Origin: Candidatus Melainabacteria bacterium
Lineage (GTDB): Bacteria; Cyanobacteriota; Vampirovibrionia; Vampirovibrionales; JAJTHC01
Direction: 5' to 3'
NCBI GenBank assembly: GCA_026389055.1
Contig: JAPLIO010000043.1
Span: 1 to 8,197 of the forward strand
DNA: 8,197 nt
Shown here one piece after another: positions 1 to 6,245 of this stretch. Position 1 is the stretch's first letter, and every line of letters starts with the position of its first letter. A model generated the notes under the pieces. The model was not told where the DNA came from, did not search any database, and was given only the letters and a program-made list of their open reading frames with translations. Both the position numbers and the translations under genes were made by a program.

Positions 1-2
1 AA

Positions 3-23
3 CCCTCTCCCAAAGGGAGAGGG
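3..23. repeat. Short perfect hairpin upstream of the first gene
   Basis: The arms CCCTCTCCC (3-11) and GGGAGAGGG (15-23) are perfect reverse complements separated by AAA. No T-run follows on the + strand and the window begins two bases before it, so a classical terminator cannot be shown. It could be the terminator stem of an unseen upstream gene or a copy of a dispersed GC-rich palindromic repeat. Confidence 0.6.
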
Positions 24-53
24 GGTAGAACCAAACCAGAGAGTGCCTACGCT

Positions 54-1673
54 ATGGTAACCAGAATTTACACTCCCCTCATGCCCGCCTTCGGAACGGT
101 TCAAACCACTGCCACCGAAGTGGAAACCAACACCAAACTAGCCGATGGCACAACCATCGAAGCCACCGTAGAAACCCAATCCACCAGCGATTCCGCCGAT
201 TCTGGCGGGTTAGAAGCAGGCTCATTCGTATTGCTAGAAGAAGACGCTGTCAACTTCCGTAACAAACGCCTAGCCCAAGCCCAGCAATCGTTTACAGGCA
301 ATAGCGGTAATCAATCAAATAATGAGTCTAACACCCCCAAAGAATCCGCAACGCCCGCCTTGGTGAAAATTACCCGCCCAGCCGTGCCGTTAAGTCAACA
401 ATTTTCAGGTGTGCTAGCAGGCGGAGCCGTCGGTGTTTCAGCCCCTGCCCTACCAGCCTCGGTGGTTGAAACCGATGCCCCGCCTGCCATTCAGCTACAA
501 ACGGTGTTACAACAGGAAAATAATCAATCCATCAACGCCCAAGCTGTGTTGACCGATTTCCTGCAAACCACCGAGATGATGAGCCCTCCGCCCGAAGTGA
601 AAGCCGTGGTGATGGATTACCTCCGCATTGCCGAACGAGAACTTCGCCAACCTAGCCCGAATGTGGATTTAGCCAAACAATTGCTTTTAGCCACCGCCCC
701 GCCGTTGGATAACCATGTTTCCAGCACCTTGGGTGAACCTACGCAAGTGGTAAAAGAATGGGCTTCCACGTTGATGGAACAGCAAATAGATTGGGCGTTA
801 CCTAGCAGTGTTGCTAGCATTATCCCCACTGTTGGGGGTGGTGTTGTTGGTGGCGGAGCAGCGGTTTCAGTTGCCATGCCGACCGTTTCGCAACAGTTGC
901 AAACCTTGAAAACAGGCATTCAGCAAGCCGTTACCGCTAAAGATTGGGGCTTGGCTTCCCTGCAAGCCCAAGATGCGTTGGGGCTAGTAGAACAACAAGC
1001 CCTGAACGCCACAGGCAAAGAAGCCAATCAATTTAATGCCCTACACGCCGTTTTAAGCCGATTCAACGCCCAAGCCTTGGTGGAAACCAATCAGCCCAAA
1101 GCGGCGATTAAAACCTTGCAAGCTTCGTTACGCCGATTGGAAGAAGGGGCGGATTTTCCGCACCTGCCTAAGCATAAGCAGGTGGCTTATGAACAATTAA
1201 GTGGCGTTTTAGTGCAGCAACGCCAGTGGGATGGGGCGTTTAAAGCCTTGAAGCAATCCACTGCTATTGCTGAAAAGAATGTATTAGTGCCTGCTTCACT
1301 GTTGGTGCAACAGAAACAAACGGTGGGTGAATTGGCATTGAAGGCGAATCTTCCGCAAGAGGCGTTGGGCTTTTTTCAGCAGGCTTATGAGGGGTTAACT
1401 AAGCCGAGTATTTCGCCTTCACGGTTGTTGCAGGCTTCGCAGTTGCCTTCTTTGGCGAATGTTATTGGTACCACCTATTTGCAACAGCAGGATGCTTCGA
1501 AGGCAGAACTGTGGTTGCGGTTGGCGGTAAAATCTGCCAAGGTACAGAAAAGCCCGAGTGCGTATGAAGAAAGCCTCAAGAATTTGGGTAAGGCTTATGT
1601 GGAAAGTAATCAAGGTGAAAAAGTAAAACAAGTCCTAACGCTGATGGATTGGTTTCACTCTTCGCAAAATTAA
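54..1673 (+). CDS. Hypothetical protein with TPR-like C-terminal repeats
   Basis: I do not recognise a named family. The 539-residue product has three visible parts. Residues 1-150 are rich in Thr, Ala, Ser, Gln and Pro and look disordered. Residues about 160-250 are predicted helical and contain a Pro-rich turn (MSPPPEVKAVV). A Gly/Val-rich linker follows at 256-272. From about 280 to 535 the sequence is amphipathic helical with spacing and Ala/Gly/Tyr positions typical of tetratricopeptide repeats, best seen near 376-406, 419-448, 465-495 and 502-531 (for example LGKAYVESNQGEKV). No signal peptide or membrane segment is evident, so it is probably cytoplasmic. TPR folds usually scaffold protein-protein contacts; partner and role are unknown. 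The ATG has a weak GAGAG about nine bases upstream. The next gene has its own possible promoter, so it is not clearly in an operon with it. Confidence 0.8.
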   Translation: MVTRIYTPLMPAFGTVQTTATEVETNTKLADGTTIEATVETQSTSDSADSGGLEAGSFVLLEEDAVNFRNKRLAQAQQSFTGNSGNQSNNESNTPKESATPALVKITRPAVPLSQQFSGVLAGGAVGVSAPALPASVVETDAPPAIQLQTVLQQENNQSINAQAVLTDFLQTTEMMSPPPEVKAVVMDYLRIAERELRQPSPNVDLAKQLLLATAPPLDNHVSSTLGEPTQVVKEWASTLMEQQIDWALPSSVASIIPTVGGGVVGGGAAVSVAMPTVSQQLQTLKTGIQQAVTAKDWGLASLQAQDALGLVEQQALNATGKEANQFNALHAVLSRFNAQALVETNQPKAAIKTLQASLRRLEEGADFPHLPKHKQVAYEQLSGVLVQQRQWDGAFKALKQSTAIAEKNVLVPASLLVQQKQTVGELALKANLPQEALGFFQQAYEGLTKPSISPSRLLQASQLPSLANVIGTTYLQQQDASKAELWLRLAVKSAKVQKSPSAYEESLKNLGKAYVESNQGEKVKQVLTLMDWFHSSQN

Positions 1674-1684
1674 GAGCGGTTATA

Positions 1685-1693
1685 TGCTAAAAT
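1685..1693 (+). promoter_or_regulatory. Possible extended -10 promoter for the MgtC-family gene
   Basis: TG at 1685-1686, one base, then TAAAAT at 1688-1693 form an extended -10 element 41 bases before the TTG start at 1734. No convincing -35 is seen at 16-18 bp. The surrounding ATGCTAAAATAAGGCATTAC closely resembles the sequence at 7915-7935, which supports a shared promoter type. Confidence 0.45.
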
Positions 1694-1733
1694 AAGGCAT
1701 TACTACTGTTAGCGTTAGAAAGCCCCGTCTACC

Positions 1734-2528
1734 TTGCCTGCCGATACCTTCAATTCTTTAGCTACCGCCTATAGCCTACCCACTGATACCATCTGCTTAC
1801 GGATTTTACTGGCGGCAATTTTGGGTGCCGTGGTTGGCTTGGAACGAGAATTTACGCAAAAATCCGCAGGGTTACGCACCCACATGCTGGTGTGTATTGG
1901 GGCAACCATCTTCACCATTATTTCTATGGCAGATTTCACGCAAATGACGTTGCCACAAGTCAACTTGCCTGAAGGCGTGCATATGAACATTAGCCGAGAT
2001 CCTTCGCGTATTGCTGCCCAAATTGTTACGGGTATTGGCTTTATTGGCGGGGGTGCGGTGCTAAAAGATGGTGGTAGTATTCGGGGTATTACCACGGCTG
2101 CTAGCTTGTGGATGATGGCAGCGGTGGGTATGCTAACTGGTGCGGGCATGATAACCGTCGCTGTTTTCTCTACATTGTTGGCTTTTTTAACCCTGTTTAT
2201 GATGGGCAAATTGGAACGCAAAGTGTTCCATAAAAACCTGAAAGAGCAGGATAGGCTTTCTATCGATATTATTTGTAGCGAAGAAACCCTAGATACCATT
2301 GCCCACCATGTGGAAACGGATTTTAAGTCAGATTTATTAACGGTAGATGTGCAGAAGTTGTTTCACCCCACTGAAACGGAACCTTACGCTATGGCGTTGC
2401 ATTATGTGGTGGATATTGAAGGTAAAACCATTAGCTGGACACGCTGGCGACAACGGATTGAACAACTAGAAGGTATTCGGGCATTAAAATTACGATTCTT
2501 CAAAGCAACAGAATCACTACCATTGTAA
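1734..2528 (+). CDS. MgtC/SapB-family inner-membrane protein
   Basis: The 264-residue product matches the MgtC/SapB family. Hydrophobic segments lie at about 20-38, 50-65, 96-111, 117-136 and 138-157. Family signatures are present in order: GAVVGLEREF (31-40), AGLRTHMLV (45-53), DPSRIAAQIVTGIGFIGGGAVL (split here as DPSR at 89-92 and GIGFIGGGAVL at 100-110), and GITTAASLWMMAAVG (118-132). Residues 165-264 form a soluble tail like the ACT-like domain of longer members. MgtC proteins sit in the cytoplasmic membrane and are linked to growth at low magnesium and, in Salmonella and Mycobacterium, to survival in phagocytes; in Salmonella MgtC inhibits the F1Fo ATP synthase. Whether this one does the same cannot be told. 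The start is TTG at 1734: an in-frame stop at 1716 rules out anything further upstream, and the first ATG (residue 51) would delete the first membrane segment. Confidence 0.9.
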   Translation: MPADTFNSLATAYSLPTDTICLRILLAAILGAVVGLEREFTQKSAGLRTHMLVCIGATIFTIISMADFTQMTLPQVNLPEGVHMNISRDPSRIAAQIVTGIGFIGGGAVLKDGGSIRGITTAASLWMMAAVGMLTGAGMITVAVFSTLLAFLTLFMMGKLERKVFHKNLKEQDRLSIDIICSEETLDTIAHHVETDFKSDLLTVDVQKLFHPTETEPYAMALHYVVDIEGKTISWTRWRQRIEQLEGIRALKLRFFKATESLPL

Positions 2529-2536
2529 TTAGTGGC

Positions 2537-2566
2537 TTGTTTGTTCTGCTGGGCTTATGCTATACT
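2537..2566 (+). promoter_or_regulatory. Promoter of the branched-chain aminotransferase gene
   Basis: A -35-like TTGTTT (2537-2542) is separated by 18 bp from TATACT (2561-2566), with an extended -10 TG at 2558-2559. Transcription would start near 2573, leaving a T-rich leader of about 65 nt before the ATG at 2637. I saw no obvious T-box or attenuator in that leader. Confidence 0.65.
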
Positions 2567-2636
2567 AGAGTTCCTTAAGTTTTATTTTTTATTGTCCCTA
2601 ATCGTTTCTTTATTTTGGAAAGATGGTTAATTTCTT

Positions 2637-3572
2637 ATGTCTACTTCGTCTGCTACGCAATATAGTTATTTTCGTCAAGGGTTTGTGCCTGAAGCTGAAG
2701 CCGTTTTGCCTATTCAAAATCAGTCGTTTTTATACGGCACCTCGTTGTTTGAGGGTATTCGGGGCTATTGGGTACCTGAACAGAACGCTATTGTTGTTTT
2801 TCGGGCGAAAGAACATTTTGAACGCCTGCTTTCTAACGCCAACATTTTTGGTATGATTGTACCTGAAACCGTCGAAGAATGCCTCCAAATTGTGGTAGGT
2901 TTAATCCAGAAAAATGGCTTAAAAACCGATACCTATCTTCGCCCTACTATTTTTAAAGATGGCAGTGGTGTTGGGCCAAGCTTGGAAAAATTCCCGAATA
3001 GTTTGTCTATTTTTACCACACCGTTAGGGGCTTATGTGGATATTGAAAACGGGCTGAACGTTTGTGTTTCCAGCTGGAGACGTAACGCCGATAACGCCAT
3101 TCCTTCACGGGCAAAAGCGGGCGGAGCGTACATGAACACTGCTTTAGTTAAAACCCAAGCCTTACGAGATGGGTATGATGACGCTATCGTGCTAACGCAA
3201 GACGGGCATGTTTCCGAAGGCTCAGCGATGAACTTGTTTATGGTTCGGCGGGGGAAATTGGTAACGCCTGCTATTACGGAAGATATTTTGGAAGGCATTA
3301 CCCGAGATACGTTGATGGAATTAGCCATTAATGAATTGGGGATGCCCGTTGAAGAACGCACCGTTGACCGTAGCGAATTGTATGTGGCGGATGAGCTATT
3401 TTTCTGTGGGACGGGTGCCCAAGTTGCCCCTATTACCAAGGTAGATAAACGCCCTGTAGGTACAGGTGAAATTGGTGAATGGTCTAAGCAACTACAGGAA
3501 CTTTATTTTAAGGTGGTTAAAAACCAAGTGCCTAAATATTCCCACTGGTGCCAAGTCATCCCGTTGAACTAG
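2637..3572 (+). CDS. ilvE: Branched-chain amino acid aminotransferase (class IV, PLP)
   Basis: This 311-residue protein is a fold-type IV PLP aminotransferase. It would catalyse the reversible transamination between 2-oxoglutarate/glutamate and the keto acids of leucine, isoleucine and valine, the last step of their synthesis, in the cytoplasm. Visible signatures are YGTSLFEGIRGY (33-44), the PLP lysine K160 in SRAKAGGAYMN, E194 with the cofactor-binding loop SEGSAMNLF (193-201), and the phosphate-side motif ILEGITRDT. The length is usual for IlvE. The loop reads SAMN where E. coli IlvE has SGEN; D-amino acid transaminase and aminodeoxychorismate lyase are relatives, but FEGIRGY and ILEGITRD favour IlvE. 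A GGAAAG at 2617-2622 lies 14 bases before the ATG, a long spacing. The gene is monocistronic, with its own promoter, and converges on the sigma factor gene with a 3-bp gap. Confidence 0.92.
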   Translation: MSTSSATQYSYFRQGFVPEAEAVLPIQNQSFLYGTSLFEGIRGYWVPEQNAIVVFRAKEHFERLLSNANIFGMIVPETVEECLQIVVGLIQKNGLKTDTYLRPTIFKDGSGVGPSLEKFPNSLSIFTTPLGAYVDIENGLNVCVSSWRRNADNAIPSRAKAGGAYMNTALVKTQALRDGYDDAIVLTQDGHVSEGSAMNLFMVRRGKLVTPAITEDILEGITRDTLMELAINELGMPVEERTVDRSELYVADELFFCGTGAQVAPITKVDKRPVGTGEIGEWSKQLQELYFKVVKNQVPKYSHWCQVIPLN

Positions 3573-3575
3573 AAT

Positions 3576-4400
3576 TTATTCATTCAAATAGCTTTGGTTT
3601 TTCAAATACTGCCTAACGGTATCAAGCGAAGCTTGCACAATGCGGGTAATGCGTGAACTGGAAAGCCCTGCTTCTGCTGCAATTTCCTTCACCTGCATAT
3701 TTTTGTAGAATCTGCATTCCACAATGTGCCGTTCCTTGCTGGGGAGTGATTGCACCGCCGCCTTAACGGCTCTGCCTAATTCCGTAATTTCTAAGGCTTC
3801 TTCAGGCGTGGCAGATTTATCTGCAATGCAATCATACGAAGTTTCACCATCTTCGCTGGTGCTCATGCTATCAATAGATAAAATGGTTTGATACACGGCC
3901 TGACGAACCGTTTCTTCCCCTTGGTTGCTATTGTTATTACTTTCTTCTGCCCCGCTATTTTCTTCGGTGGTAGGGTCAAAATCTGGCTCATCAGCCTTGT
4001 GCTTTTGGCTATACCACTTGTGGCGGGTGCGTAATTCGTTGCGAATAGCCCAACGGGTGGCGGTTGCCATGTAGGAAATGTTCAGCTTGGCAATTTCTTC
4101 GGCGGTTTTATTTTGCACAAGTGCTTGTACGGCTAAGGCACCAATGCTGAGCAATTCTTCATAATCCACCATGTGTTGGGGAATACGGCGGTATTCTACC
4201 CGAGCCACTCGTTCAACAAGGTGAATGAATGGTTTCATATCGATGGATTTACCGTCTTTCCCCGTTATTTTGAGGGAAGCGTGCATGGCTAATTTGGAAG
4301 GTTTAGATTGCGTGGTTACCTGTACTTCAATGGGGTTATAGCTAATATTGATGGTAGGTTGCTTGGCGGTTGCATCAGGAGTGGAAGAGGTTGTCATCAT
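3576..4400 (-). CDS. Sigma-70-family RNA polymerase sigma factor (FliA/WhiG-like)
   Basis: The 274-residue product has the two-part layout of an alternative sigma factor lacking region 1.1. Region 2 spans about 56-128, with DYEELLSIGALAVQALV (core-binding helix) and ISYMATATRWAIRNELR (-10 recognition and melting). Region 4 spans about 208-268, with LPSKERHIVECRF and the helix-turn-helix MQVKEIAAEAGLSSSRITRI. Between them, about 130-200 is a highly acidic Asn/Ser/Glu-rich linker in place of a well-formed region 3. The N-terminal 45 residues are also low complexity. It should direct RNA polymerase to a specific promoter set; which set (motility, stress, other) cannot be read here. No anti-sigma gene is adjacent. 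The chosen ATG (first of two tandem ATGs) has GAAGGA ten bases upstream. Confidence 0.88.
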   Translation of the reverse strand: MMTTSSTPDATAKQPTINISYNPIEVQVTTQSKPSKLAMHASLKITGKDGKSIDMKPFIHLVERVARVEYRRIPQHMVDYEELLSIGALAVQALVQNKTAEEIAKLNISYMATATRWAIRNELRTRHKWYSQKHKADEPDFDPTTEENSGAEESNNNSNQGEETVRQAVYQTILSIDSMSTSEDGETSYDCIADKSATPEEALEITELGRAVKAAVQSLPSKERHIVECRFYKNMQVKEIAAEAGLSSSRITRIVQASLDTVRQYLKNQSYLNE

Positions 4401-4410
4401 TGCAAATAAA

Positions 4411-4470
4411 TCCTTCAGACTGTCATAGCCGTTGGCAGAAATGGTGTGCGTTTTCGGTCTTTACTGAAGG
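4411..4470 (-). promoter_or_regulatory. SD-covering inverted repeat in the sigma-factor leader
   Basis: On the minus strand CCTTCAG (4470-4464) can pair perfectly with CTGAAGG (4418-4412), enclosing a 45-nt loop. The second arm overlaps the Shine-Dalgarno sequence GAAGGA (4416-4411) of the sigma factor gene, so the stem would hide the ribosome binding site. This is a candidate translational control element; seven pairs across a long loop is modest and may be chance. Confidence 0.4.
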
Positions 4471-4481
4471 TTTCGGTTGAG

Positions 4482-4546
4482 TACCTGCAAAAAAACAGCC
4501 CCCTCCATTACCTAGAGGGGGAATGCGATTAGTTGCAATGCAGGTA
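4482..4546. repeat. Outer inverted repeat enclosing the terminator hairpin
   Basis: TACCTGCA (4482-4489) and TGCAGGTA (4539-4546) are perfect 8-bp reverse complements that bracket the terminator stem. The right arm lies in the -35/-10 spacer of the tRNA promoter, so the structure could matter for either direction of transcription. Confidence 0.55.
4489..4521 (-). terminator. Intrinsic terminator, minus strand, upstream of the sigma factor gene
   Basis: Read on the minus strand, CCCCCTC (4521-4515), a 9-nt loop and GAGGGGG (4505-4499) form a 7-bp GC-rich stem followed by CTG and seven T residues (4495-4489). This is a textbook Rho-independent terminator pointing toward the sigma factor gene, 90 bases before its ATG. 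No minus-strand gene lies immediately upstream of it, so it either ends an antisense or small transcript from the tRNA side, or acts inside the sigma-factor leader. Confidence 0.7.
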
Positions 4547-4561
4547 TGGGTAAGCTACACT
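4533..4561 (+). promoter_or_regulatory. Promoter of tRNA-Arg
   Basis: TTGCAA (4533-4538), a 17-bp spacer and TACACT (4556-4561) make a good sigma-70-type promoter. Initiation is expected near 4568, about 17 bases before the mature 5' end of the tRNA. Confidence 0.7.
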
Positions 4562-4584
4562 AGTAAAGTAATAATAGTAGACGT

Positions 4585-4658
4585 GGCTTCGTAGTTCAGA
4601 TGGATAGAACGTCTCACTCCTAAGGAGAATGTCGGGGGTTCGACTCCCTCCGAGGCCA
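4585..4658 (+). tRNA. tRNA-Arg (anticodon CCT)
   Basis: A complete cloverleaf folds by hand. The acceptor stem GGCTTCG (4585-4591) pairs with CGAGGCC (4651-4657), with one G-U pair and discriminator A at 4658. The D stem is GTTC/GAAC with GG in the loop. The anticodon loop CTCCTAA (4617-4623) carries CCT at 4619-4621. The T stem GGGGG/CCCTC flanks TTCGACT. The anticodon stem TCTCA/GGAGA has an A-G mismatch at its loop-closing pair. The 3' CCA is not encoded (the sequence continues CAT). It reads AGG codons and depends on CCA-adding enzyme. TTTTT at 4661-4665 directly after it may aid termination. Confidence 0.93.
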
Positions 4659-4706
4659 CATTTTTATTACTTAACGGTACTCTCTCTTTTCTTCTTATTG
4701 GGCAAA

Positions 4707-4712
4707 TATAAT
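4707..4712 (+). promoter_or_regulatory. Consensus -10 box before the hydantoinase gene
   Basis: TATAAT at 4707-4712 matches the -10 consensus exactly but has no clear -35 partner (CTCTTT at 17 bp). If used, transcription would begin near 4719, past the ATG at 4716, which favours ATG 4740 (or a leaderless start at 4722). Read-through from the tRNA promoter is the alternative. Confidence 0.4.
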
Positions 4713-4739
4713 TGTATGACAATGGAAAATTTTAACATC

Positions 4740-6245
4740 ATGGCTTTATTTAAAACAGTTACAACCCCTTTCACAAACCAACCCACGATGCCAGCAGAAC
4801 CCCTGTCCCCCGTTCTGCCAGAAAAGCCACCCTTCCAAGGCGGAAGACCCACCGCCACGCTCATTCAAAATGGCACAATCGTTACCGTTGAAGGTACGCA
4901 AAAAGCTGATTTGCTCGTTATTGGCGAAACCATCGCTGCCTTATCTAAAAAATTTAACATCAAAGGCTTGCCTCCTAATACCAAGGTGTTAGATGCTACG
5001 GGTTGTTACGTCTTCCCTGGGGGGATAGACCCCCACACCCATATGGAAATGCCGTTTATGGGCACCCAAAGCAGTGATGATTTTGAAGCAGGCACAAGGG
5101 CAGCCCTCATTGGCGGAACAACCACGATTCTAGATTTTGCCATGCAAGATGCGAACCATTCTTTGCTGGAAACGTTGGCTCAATGGGAATCAAAAGCTCA
5201 AAAAGCGGTGTGCGATTACGGCTTTCACATGGCGGTTACGCACTTTGACCCTGCTACATCTCCCCTAGAAATGGCAACGTTGGTGAAAGACCGTGGCATT
5301 ACCAGCTTCAAGGTGTTTATGGCGTATAAGCAAGCCTTAATGGTGGGTGATGACGCCTTGCTGGCGATTTTAGACGAAGCCACGAAACACAGGGCAACCG
5401 TGCTTGCCCATTGTGAACATGGCGATATGATAGATTATTTAGTGCAAAAAGCCAAAAGCCAAGGGCGTTTAACGGCTGATTATCACGCTAAAACCCGCCC
5501 TACGTTGGTTGAAGCAGAAGCTACTGGTCGGTTTACGGATTTAGCCTATTTAACTAATGCCAACATTTACATTGTGCATTTAAGTTGTAAAGATGCCTTA
5601 GATAGGGTTCGGCAGGCGATGGCTAGGGGGCAACAGCTGAATGTAGAAACGTGTATTCAGTATTTATTATTGAGCGATGCGTTGTATGAGCAGGAAACGC
5701 CGTTTGATGCAGCCAAATGGGTGTTTAGCCCACCGCTTAGGGCTTATGAAGACCAAGTGGCTTTATGGCAAGGCGTGAAACAGGGGCTGATTAAAACCGT
5801 GGCGACAGACCATTGCCCCTTTTGCATGAGCCAAAAAGCCATGGGGCAAGATGATTTTAGTTTAATTCCCAACGGCATGCCGGGGGTGGAAAATCGGTTT
5901 GAATTGTTGTATAGCGAAGGCGTTGAAGCGGGTAAAATTACGCTGGAAGAATTTGTGGCATTGACTTCCACCAATGCAGCGAAAATTTTTGGTATGCACC
6001 CGAAAAAAGGCACACTAACCGTTGGTGCAGATGCCGATATGGTGGTGTTTAACCCCAACGTGAAACATCAAATTTTTGCGGCAACGCATCATATGAATTG
6101 CGATTATTCCGCTTTTGAAGGGTGGCCTGTTACGGGTAAGGTGCAAACCGTGTTGCGTCGTGGCGAATGGGTGGTACATGAAGGGCAGTGCGTTGTAGCC
6201 CGTGGTAGCGGTAATTTTTTAGCTAGAACTGTAACCAATGCTTAA
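4740..6245 (+). CDS. D-hydantoinase / dihydropyrimidinase
   Basis: This cytoplasmic metal-dependent amidohydrolase of the cyclic amidase family (EC 3.5.2.2) opens hydantoin or dihydropyrimidine rings to N-carbamoyl amino acids. Numbering from ATG 4740 (501 residues), the binuclear metal site is complete: H99 and H101 in GGIDPHTHMEMPF, the lysine to be carboxylated K191 in SFKVFMAYK, H224 in LAHCEHGD, H280 in IVHLSCKDAL and D357 in ATDHCPF; Y196 matches the catalytic tyrosine. The C-terminal NAAKIFGMHPKKGTLTVGADADMVVF closes the beta-sandwich (key residues near 412-437). Residues 1-38 are a Pro-rich extension before the usual start region (TLIQNGTIVTV). Other in-frame starts are ATG 4716, 4722 and 4788; anything further upstream runs into the tRNA. 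No carbamoylase, racemase or pyrimidine-reduction gene is adjacent, so the substrate is open; allantoinase is less likely given the length and motifs. Its stop codon overlaps that of the convergent gene. Confidence 0.92.
   Translation: MALFKTVTTPFTNQPTMPAEPLSPVLPEKPPFQGGRPTATLIQNGTIVTVEGTQKADLLVIGETIAALSKKFNIKGLPPNTKVLDATGCYVFPGGIDPHTHMEMPFMGTQSSDDFEAGTRAALIGGTTTILDFAMQDANHSLLETLAQWESKAQKAVCDYGFHMAVTHFDPATSPLEMATLVKDRGITSFKVFMAYKQALMVGDDALLAILDEATKHRATVLAHCEHGDMIDYLVQKAKSQGRLTADYHAKTRPTLVEAEATGRFTDLAYLTNANIYIVHLSCKDALDRVRQAMARGQQLNVETCIQYLLLSDALYEQETPFDAAKWVFSPPLRAYEDQVALWQGVKQGLIKTVATDHCPFCMSQKAMGQDDFSLIPNGMPGVENRFELLYSEGVEAGKITLEEFVALTSTNAAKIFGMHPKKGTLTVGADADMVVFNPNVKHQIFAATHHMNCDYSAFEGWPVTGKVQTVLRRGEWVVHEGQCVVARGSGNFLARTVTNA

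Noticed and set aside
1769..2299. Long minus-strand frame antisense to the MgtC-family gene
   Set aside because: The + strand frame carries strong family motifs and membrane segments; the antisense translation has none and is a shadow.
2567..2636. Leader-peptide attenuator or T-box before ilvE
   Set aside because: The T-rich leader shows no run of branched-chain codons in a short frame, no T-box sequence and no terminator hairpin.
2623..2856. 77-codon frame overlapping the start of the aminotransferase gene
   Set aside because: It is out of frame with a clearly conserved IlvE coding sequence; GGAAAG directly abuts its ATG, so the spacing is wrong for a ribosome binding site.
4629..4715. Extension of the hydantoinase frame back into the tRNA
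   Set aside because: The upstream start lies in the anticodon/variable region of a complete tRNA, so translation from there is implausible.
4660..4740. Integration site (att) at the 3' end of the tRNA
   Set aside because: No integrase gene and no repeat of the tRNA 3' end was seen in the window.
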